DNA of 39,811 nt from a virus: positions 1 through 39,811 of the IMG/VR virus record IMGVR_UViG_3300028025_003046. One strand, written 5' to 3'. Shown here piece by piece: positions 33,301 to 37,800 of this stretch. Below the pieces are notes generated by a model. That model saw only the letters and a list, made by a program, of their open reading frames with translations, ran no database searches and was not told the DNA's origin. The first letter of the stretch is position 1; each line of letters begins with the position of its first letter. Position numbers and translations under genes: made by a program.

Positions 33301-33387
33301 CTGTACTGTTAAAATATTATTTTGAGTTGTTAAGTCTAGTGTAATCGCATTCGGATTGACTGTAACTTCATAATTTTGTGTAGCCAT
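24367..33387 (-). CDS. Giant tail fibre with Ala/Ser/Thr stalk and C-terminal S74 chaperone, 3006 aa
   Basis: Residues 1-75 include GGQGAQGYSAYEIAVQNGY, a fibre N-terminal element. About 75-345 and 405-880 are Ala/Ser/Thr-rich heptad-like repeats as in lambda side-tail fibres, broken by two similar modules (STYLGELNADPTLDGNG and DKYLGEKASNPTLDNDG, each followed by an ALYFN, VYTGTAW pattern). The distal half repeats LPLSGGT, LTGGNASGTWG and APIFYDSNDT-YY-DP. Residues 2889-3006 form the S74 chaperone, with SDRRLK giving Ser2889/Lys2894. The predicted mature fibre is 2888 aa. With about 700 residues of helical stalk it should be a long, flexible adhesin. Confidence 0.93.
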   Translation of the reverse strand: MATQNYEVTVNPNAITLDLTTQNNILTVQTVDYIMSLSRTGGQGAQGYSAYEIAVQNGYTGTAQEFSDELASIAEKSALAVASAAAAATSATSATNSATASAASASNSSISAGAASASANAAAQSAVTAAAQANASSQSATNSAASALESSNYADASEDSAIDSELSAADAAASEDAAASSEANALLYRNEAQTAATSAGASSTNANAQALAASLSAASAATSATNADNSEDNAASSATSALNSATSANTSANQAAISATTATTQATSATNSATAAAASQADALVSKNSASASASTATTKASEASNSAATASTKATEASASAAQAVLSATSASTSASTATLKAAEAAQSAADAAAAQAAAEASLASFRSTYLGELNADPTLDGNGDPVMIGAEYFNSAANKLKVYTSTGWQFYDATAQTASQNAALSASQAASSAATSQSYATTAINKAAEAATSANAADASADAALASENAAESSEINASASENYALNYKNAAATSADLASSYASASGVSATNAATSAATATTQATNSANSATASATSATNSANSALASANSATNAANSAASAATSAANAGVSEANADTSEANALASANTATTKAAEASTSATNAATSATNSAASATSSALSEGLATTAAATATTKASEASVSATSASGSATTATTKAAEATTAATSANTSATNAATSATNAANSASSATTSSASASTSATLAGNSANAAALSETNAATSASAANTYASNAATSASSADTSESNAEIYADNALASSIAAANTVTTVTGYANTASTKADEASASATSAANSATSATASANTASTQATNASNSATAASTSASNASTSATTASTQASNAAASASSASTSASAANISAINANTSATSAANSATAAGSAKLAAEAARDQALAAFDNFDDKYLGEKASNPTLDNDGNTLVVGALYFNTTLQGMRVYTGTAWVAAYMSGDGYLLASNNLSELTNVVTARSNLGLGTSALANGYNLDGLTDVTITSATNGQILEYESATSTWKNKTINALPTQATHNGQFLTTDGTNASWATVDALPPQATHADKFLRTDGTAAYWATVNLPTSAYTRTSFTATAGQTTFNVTYPLGSIQVYVNGVLLKTSDYTATNETSFTLTVPASAGAAVDALVYNVYGVGQVLAENIIGTVDIESGGTGATTAAGARTNLGLGTAATTDSTAYATAAQGALIDNIVSATKEPIGFVNKNDSSISFNSTTRVFTISPVGGSFEVWCKGVKNVVSTAQTITLPNTTALYYIYYSSLGVLSYKTTYFTWDTDTPVSYVYWNATTGQATYFADERHGTTLDWATHEYLHRTRGAVIASGFAANGYTLSGTGDLNSDAQISIESGTFFDEDLEINVVSTATPTQNTWTQNLLFPAKIPVLRLSGASEWILDTATDYPLKQGTARPQYNYYSGGVWLTADVLNNDYTCSWIIATNNLNHPVMAIISQSNLTTLSNAQSAKFEELILTNFPSLEFRPLYKLIFQGNDGYDNTPNARLREIYDLRAVQSAGVSAAAVNDHSNLSGLSDDDHPQYLHVDNVRTVSAAVKASLLPSQTTNANKFLNTNGTETSWSLVDVGNVTGALPIINGGTGATTASGALTNLGAYPATNPSSYITTAGARSAISVTGAGSYDSGTGVINIVGGVTSFNTRTGAISLTSGDVTGALGFTPYNSTNPNGYISGITSGNVTTALGYSPENVANKGNANGYASLDGSGLVPASQLPSYVDDVLEYTNLASFPGAGTTGKIYVALDTNKTYRWSGTTYIYITSGAVDSVAGKTGVVTLNNSDVGLGSVENKSSATIRGEITSSNVTTALGFTPYNATNPSGYITSSALSSYLPLSGGTLTGPVLTTTDSSSWGVYSRTSGYENYSGIWFSTNVGELLLRKADGSLSTRIAADGSFAFINNNNILHAGNYNSYALPLSGGTMSGDLTATRIRGVNSLVLNTYTTVNPASNVYLYSPLGDRDAWIYLDSADTGSNWGIYHRQIDSAVSGLPANSLGFIGGGTSALQAWISLANGSANFAGALTQAGNQVLHASNYSSYALPLSGGTVAGPVTITGNDNQLIIDATSGPTAGIFLRHSGVNKWEIYNSSNAFGLYNYSSGQNELSISAATGIANFRNTPTAGGNAILHASNYNSYAPTLTGGGASGTWGISVSGNASSSLQLSSDTSSKGSALQYWQIYDRPDINPNSNWHYALRMSHGDAETYYSGTIALDFGSDILSFRRKVNGTNQSWRTILHDGNYNSYAPSLTGGNASGTWGINITGNAGGSSTSVSTSSSTGIQSSHVAGINTTTPGLATYGIAFSGSSSTDNAQGITWGWSGTNAQAGIYVQSSGSYGTKMYFGTTDSFATGSKTSMSIDHVGNVNLPRGTFSNGSVWINNGTNSGNYNENIRLFNAPNGASVIAFSASGTSGTPTTSLLGYSDRFEIRYADAWQQRTYNGYVEALGSFRAPIFYDSNDTGYYTDPRSTSNLFDLTITGSSHKYLFINPGNGYEAMVRYNGGSGNSWYVGKRTANVIVGSADFHFYSEAVSASVCGIDTSGNVFASGSSRAPIFYDSNNTAYYLDPSSTGTSMNAAGNVTIGNSGANTGLFINYGGGAGDYAVVGRCYQAGTNNQTIHVFSTAWQSGTLQSTSAGSINLDGANGTTIGAWNNNDMWIDKSGNSQSRTSSRAPIFYDSNDTAYYCDPNSVSRLYVVRANGLQFGGSDAYMFDTGLWAGTGGYPGYQFTGGNSRFGFSSTSGYIDVYTDGNFYGGIDLYGANRLVPLFDANQGGGALYSSIIYDSNSTGFYLDPSSAGKSMIVNGNIELTARSESWGEGIRINVPTAGTWGGIRWNRSGASGPGNWALGYTGINSTDDLTFWSGTQNLIMLNLDHSGNLIARGNITAYGSPSDRRLKENIQPITGALNKVLQLQGCTFTWKEDSREHEYVGLSEDIGFIADEVQEILPAMVRKGDDGYLSLRDRGFSALLVEALKEQNQEVVDLKSKLNQQQLELDELKSLVKSLLANR
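30730..33150 (-). repeat. Ala/Ser/Thr codon repeat encoding the fibre stalk
   Basis: Imperfect GCN-TCN-ACN tracts fill this stretch, interrupted at about 32140-32290 by a globular module whose relative lies just beyond the end (about 30550-30705). The bias produces long leucine-rich or alanine/valine-rich frames on both strands that are not genes. Repeats of this kind readily expand and contract. Confidence 0.85.
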
Positions 33388-33388
33388 A

Positions 33389-33826
33389 TTATACCTCTGT
33401 TGGAGAATATCTTACTTCGATCAGACCCCTAAAAGGTTTCCACACTTGTTTACGAGTACCAATACCAGTATCACGAATTTCTAAATCAATAAAACCGTAT
33501 ACGGGTTTGTTTGGTGTTGGTTGTGTTGCCCAGCCAGTAATTAATGTTTCTGGAATAACCATAATAAACTGGTTATTAGTGTCAGCTGTATCCAATAAAG
33601 GAATAGTTACAACTGCACCACCTGGTCTTACTGAATCAGGAATAGCTCCTGATCCATCATTATTCGCTTCTACGACTTTACTAAAGATTTCATAATCAGA
33701 AATGTTAGTAAGCCAAGATAGGGTTAAATTTAAATGTATCTGTTCACCCTTGATAACAGACACTAATACTGCACCATCATCAGATATTAAATCTTTTGAT
33801 GCAGACGTAATTTTACTTCTTGCCAT
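33389..33826 (-). CDS. Putative virion structural protein, 145 aa
   Basis: The product (MARSKITSASKDLISDDGAV...) is beta-rich and hydrophobic-polar alternating (VSVIKGEQIHLNLTLSW, VVTIPLLDTADTNNQFIMVIP, YGFIDLEIRD), and ends FRGLIEVRYSPTEV. The layout recalls the N-terminal domain of baseplate-upper/receptor-binding adaptor proteins, but that likeness is weak. It sits one base upstream of the giant fibre, a suitable place for a fibre adaptor. AAGGGA lies about eight bases before the ATG. Confidence 0.62.
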   Translation of the reverse strand: MARSKITSASKDLISDDGAVLVSVIKGEQIHLNLTLSWLTNISDYEIFSKVVEANNDGSGAIPDSVRPGGAVVTIPLLDTADTNNQFIMVIPETLITGWATQPTPNKPVYGFIDLEIRDTGIGTRKQVWKPFRGLIEVRYSPTEV

Positions 33827-33862
33827 TTTTGTTCCCTTCTCGATCCTCAGATGGAGTTCAGG

Positions 33863-34321
33863 TTAATCAATTGGATAAATTAAACTTTTGTTTCTTTTTA
33901 TCCAGCCTTGTTTGAGTAACACTCGATTGAATGTTTCATAGTTATCTAGTTCACTAGACGTAACCACTAGACGAATATTCTTTTCTCTAGCAGCTTCTAT
34001 CATTGCTTCATGGACAAGAATTAATGCTTTTACAGCAGAATATCCAGATAAGCTACAATGGTAATATAATTGATACAACACTTTTTCTCTAGAATGCAGA
34101 TATGGACTACTTACTTTTGCAGCTATCCAACCAACTAGTTCATCATTGTATTTAACAATCCTGAAGAAATCACCACGTTTAGCAAGAGCTATCAGGTTTT
34201 CCCTACAGTAAACTTCATCTATTCCGATTTCATTTGATTCATAATGACTAAATAATCCTAATGAAATATCTAGGCATTTATCGAGTTCTTCTAATGTTCT
34301 TATTTTATCTATTAATATCAT
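33863..34321 (-). CDS. GNAT-fold acetyltransferase-like protein, 152 aa
   Basis: The sequence has the order of a small GNAT enzyme: helix 1-2 region (LEELDKCLDISLGLFSHYES), strand FFRIVKYNDELVGWIAAKV, a central helix SLSGYSAVKALILVHEAMIE and a late strand-helix ending LKQGWIKRNKSLIYP. The acetyl-CoA P-loop (QxxGxG/A) is degenerate, so activity is not certain. Acetyltransferase-like proteins often appear at this site in phage tail or fibre units. It is the first gene of the fibre transcript and has no strong Shine-Dalgarno. Confidence 0.6.
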   Translation of the reverse strand: MILIDKIRTLEELDKCLDISLGLFSHYESNEIGIDEVYCRENLIALAKRGDFFRIVKYNDELVGWIAAKVSSPYLHSREKVLYQLYYHCSLSGYSAVKALILVHEAMIEAAREKNIRLVVTSSELDNYETFNRVLLKQGWIKRNKSLIYPID

Positions 34322-34334
34322 ATATAATATATTA

Positions 34335-34350
34335 CCTAGGGGAGCCTAGG
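34335..34350 (-). other. 5'-leader hairpin of the tail-fibre transcript
   Basis: CCTAGG-CTCC-CCTAGG on the minus strand is a perfect 6-bp stem with a four-base loop. It begins exactly at +8 of the predicted start (34357). The start codon of the acetyltransferase-like gene follows 14 bases after the stem. Confidence 0.6.
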
Positions 34351-34356
34351 ATCTCT

Positions 34357-34374
34357 CTTTAGCGTCCCCTGGTA
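34357..34374 (-). promoter_or_regulatory. Phage RNA polymerase promoter, tail-fibre unit
   Basis: Minus-strand TACCAGGGGACGCTAAAG covers -17 to +1, with initiation predicted as GAGAGA. The initial sequence and CTAAAG core are those of the T3 promoter, and only position -9 differs from the copy after the RNA polymerase gene. It lies in the 59-nt gap behind the chaperone-like gene, the longest gap of the tail region, and controls the fibre genes down to the terminator at 18111. Confidence 0.8.
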
Positions 34375-34380
34375 AATTGA

Positions 34381-34806
34381 TTAATTTGGTTTAGTTGGCC
34401 AAATAACATCAAAAGGATAACCTGATTGTGTGGTTATATCCCTAAGCTCTTGACGATAATTTGTCCAAGCTGTTTGTTTTTCTACACTTAATGGATTATT
34501 AGGTAATTGAGTCCAGTCAGAACTTGATAACAGCATATATCTCTTTCGTTTAACCTCAACTTCTTTTAACTGAGAGTTTTCTACCCAAGAAAAAGTTGTA
34601 TCATTCCAAAAACAAGAGTTTGATGGTTTTTCTGATTTCTTTATAACTGCACCATCCTGAAAATAATGAGTATCAGGTGCGCATAAACTATCTGTTTCTA
34701 GGAATATATCTTCTGGATATTTTTGCTTTGTTACTTCAAAGGAATCTTCATCTAGTCCATAACCTTGTTGTAAAATGTTGTTAGATATTCTTGCATAAAA
34801 TTTCAT
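34381..34806 (-). CDS. Phage tail assembly chaperone-like protein, 141 aa
   Basis: The C-terminal half has KRYMLLSSSDWTQLPNNPLS, then AWTNYRQELRDITTQSGYP and FDVIWPTKP. This is the signature of phage tail (fibre) assembly chaperones (PF16778-type). The N-terminus (MKFYARISNNILQQGYG) is less familiar. Members usually follow tail-tip or fibre genes. Here the ATG overlaps the stop of the gpJ-type gene by one base. Confidence 0.75.
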   Translation of the reverse strand: MKFYARISNNILQQGYGLDEDSFEVTKQKYPEDIFLETDSLCAPDTHYFQDGAVIKKSEKPSNSCFWNDTTFSWVENSQLKEVEVKRKRYMLLSSSDWTQLPNNPLSVEKQTAWTNYRQELRDITTQSGYPFDVIWPTKPN

Positions 34807-37800
34807 TAGCGTCTCCGAATAAATGCACTTAAAACAATGTTTTGAAAAGCGTAAGAACCACCATTACCAAAACCACCTGCTAATCCATAGGAATAACCAT
34901 TTAAACTTAAAGTCTGAGTACCACTTGTACTAACTGTTGCTGTTGCTCGAATAACTTTAGAAGACACCCAGCCCTCTAAAGCTGTGATAGGACTAGTGTC
35001 ACTTATGCCGCCAAGGTTTGTAATACTAGAACTCTTTGTTTCTGTAACAACAACTCCATTAAACTGAAGTTGAGCTCTTAAAACAGAAATGTAGGTGTAC
35101 TCATCCCAAATATAGGGATAAAGTGTATTAACCCTAGGATCAAAGGTTGCTTCAAGTAATACCACATCTCCTGCATTAGCATAAAATGAGATTGATGCAA
35201 AAGTATCAACGAGAGGCCCGTATACAGAACCTTGCCACCATCTATGGAAACCATTATAAGAACCATATGCGGCTGTTGTAACAGCGTTAGTATTGATATT
35301 TCCAGTAGCAACTACATTACCATTAAGCGTCATTTGACTGCCATTATAGCTAATGTTAGTAGAACTATTACCTAAAGCAAAAGTACCAGTGCTATTTAAT
35401 ATGCCACCTGATCCAGTCATTGAAGTACCAGATACAGCAGGAGAACCTCCTACTTGAAGAGAATTTGTAAATACTGTACCGCTGTTAATTTTATCAGCAG
35501 TAATCGTATTTGCAGCAATTTTACTTGCATCAATAGTTCCAGCTCCAATATTTCCAGCAGTTAATATGCCAACCTGAGCCGTACCTATAGCTGCGCCTGA
35601 AATGTATGTAGAAACATTACCGCTTGTAATTGTGTTTAGAGTAGCAAACCCACCAGCACCAAGAGTACCTAATGTTATATTACTATTTAATATACCAGCA
35701 GGAGCATTTACTAAATCTGTTCTAACAGCGCCTAAACCACCAGCGGTAACTACGCCCCCACCAGCACCATATAAAGTACCATCTGAACCAATTGAAATAG
35801 CGCTATTAGCTACTGCTGTACCATTTCCAGTTCCAATACCATTAATGGTGTTCCCTGAAACACTAATTGCAGAATTGGCAACTGCAGTGTTATTGCCAGT
35901 TCCAATACCAGTAATATTACCGCCAGACACAGCTATTGCACTATTAGCAACTACTGTTCCAGTACCCGTACCAATACCTGAAAGTGCTCCATTAACAATA
36001 TTAATTTCATTATTAGCTACTACTGTTCCAGTACCTGTACCAATACCATTAATTGAGCCACTAGAAATAGTAATAGCTGAATTAGCAACTAATGTCCCAG
36101 TACCTGTACCAATACCGCTAATAGCACCACCTGAAATAGTAATTTGGCTATTTGCAACAGCGGTGCCTGCACCAGTAGAGGTACCACGGATTATACCTGA
36201 AGCATCTACAGATGTATTATTGGCTGCTAAGACCCAGCTACCAGAAATTTTCTGATATAACTGGAAAATATCTGTTGCATAAAAGATATCACCATCTGCA
36301 CCAGTAGGTCTACTTGCAATTGCACCTTGTGTAAATACATTTTTAGTTGCATCTAATGCACCTGAATAACCAAGACCACTAATTGTTACTGTACCACCCC
36401 CAGCATTATTAAGTGTACCATTACTACTTAAGCTGATATTACTATTTAGTATTCCAGCAGGAGCATTGCCTAGGCTAGTCTGTACTGCGTTAATACCAGT
36501 AGCTGTGACTCCACCTGATGCAACAGGTCCACCAGAAACACTTAATGTGCCATTAGAATTGAGAGTTAATCCGATATTATTGTTTAAGATGCCAGCAGGA
36601 GCATTGCCTAGGCTAGTCTGTACTGCGTTAATACCAGTAGCTGTGACTGTACCCCCGCCTGCCCCAGACAAAGTACCATTTGATGCAATAGATATATTAC
36701 TATTTAACCATCCTGATGACGCTGTAATTCTTGAGTAATCAAGATTAGTTCCTGAACCAAAGATTACATTACCTGAAGCATCTTTAATTGTAAGTCCACG
36801 AGTATCAATGTTACTTGGTACTACAACTTGTCCATTAAGTGTTATAACACTACCGTTATAAGTAATATTATTATTAGTATTACCAACGGCAAACTGACCA
36901 TTTGAGTATACAACTGCACCTGCACCAGTCATTGTTGTACCGCTAATTTCAGCTGTACTAGATTTGATTGTACCAGATACTGTTAGGCTACCTGTGTTAG
37001 TTGTAATAGCTGATAGGCTACCTACTTTTAAAGCGGACAAATAAGGTACATTCCAAATAGTGTTATTTGTTACTGGATCATAAACACCATCAGATTGATA
37101 AACAGATTCACCCGCACTAATAACTGGAGGAGTAGCTTGCCATACTGTATCTGCACCCCATGATCCATTTACAGGATATGAACTAATACCAGATGTGGTA
37201 ATGGTAGAGGGTGTAGAAGCTAAAGAAGTTAAGGCTGTTTTAGTATAACAAATTCTAGCAGAAGCACCTTGTTGTCCAGGAGAACCAGGAGAACCGTTAG
37301 TGCCATTTGTACCAGCATAACTTATAGCAACTATACTGGCATTAGTCCAGTTAATTTGAGTACTTGTAGTAGTTGCACTATCGGATATATTTACACTTGC
37401 AGCCCATAAGGTAAATCCTGGACTAGGCGGATTCTGAATTGTTGAATTCCAATCCGTAGGTACATTATTAAATGAAGATGTTGCCCAAGTATAAGTAGAT
37501 GATCCTACTGGTCCTGCAGGTAAAGAGGCTGCCCAGCGATAAATTGTAGGTCTAGCTACTTGTAGTCCAGGAAGTCCTGTTGCACCATTTGATGTAATTG
37601 ATGCTACAGTAACTCCACTTGACCAGTCTACAACGGTATCAACTGTGCCTCCAGCAGCTGTGATTGACTTTGTAGCAGTCCAAAGTTGAATACCTGAAGT
37701 TCCTGGATTTGTAGAAATATAAGTTAGCCAATTATTACCTCCCGCATAAGCGGAATTTGTTCCTGTAGTCCAATTATACGCAGAAATATTATTTGGGTTT

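Noticed and set aside
19446-33387. Diversity-generating retroelement acting on the fibres
   Set aside because: No reverse transcriptase, template repeat or adenine-biased variable repeat was found in the window.
34804-34821. Partial promoter likeness TATTCGGAGACGCTAATG at the end of the gpJ-type gene
   Set aside because: Matches only 13 of 18 positions, lacks the CTAAAG core and lies over the stop codon; a far better site is 450 bp downstream.
35602-36255. Plus-strand Pro/Val-rich frame of 217 aa and another at 36466-36738
   Set aside because: Antisense shadows of the tandem repeats in the gpJ-type gene; periodic sequence explained by the 69-bp and 57-bp repeats.
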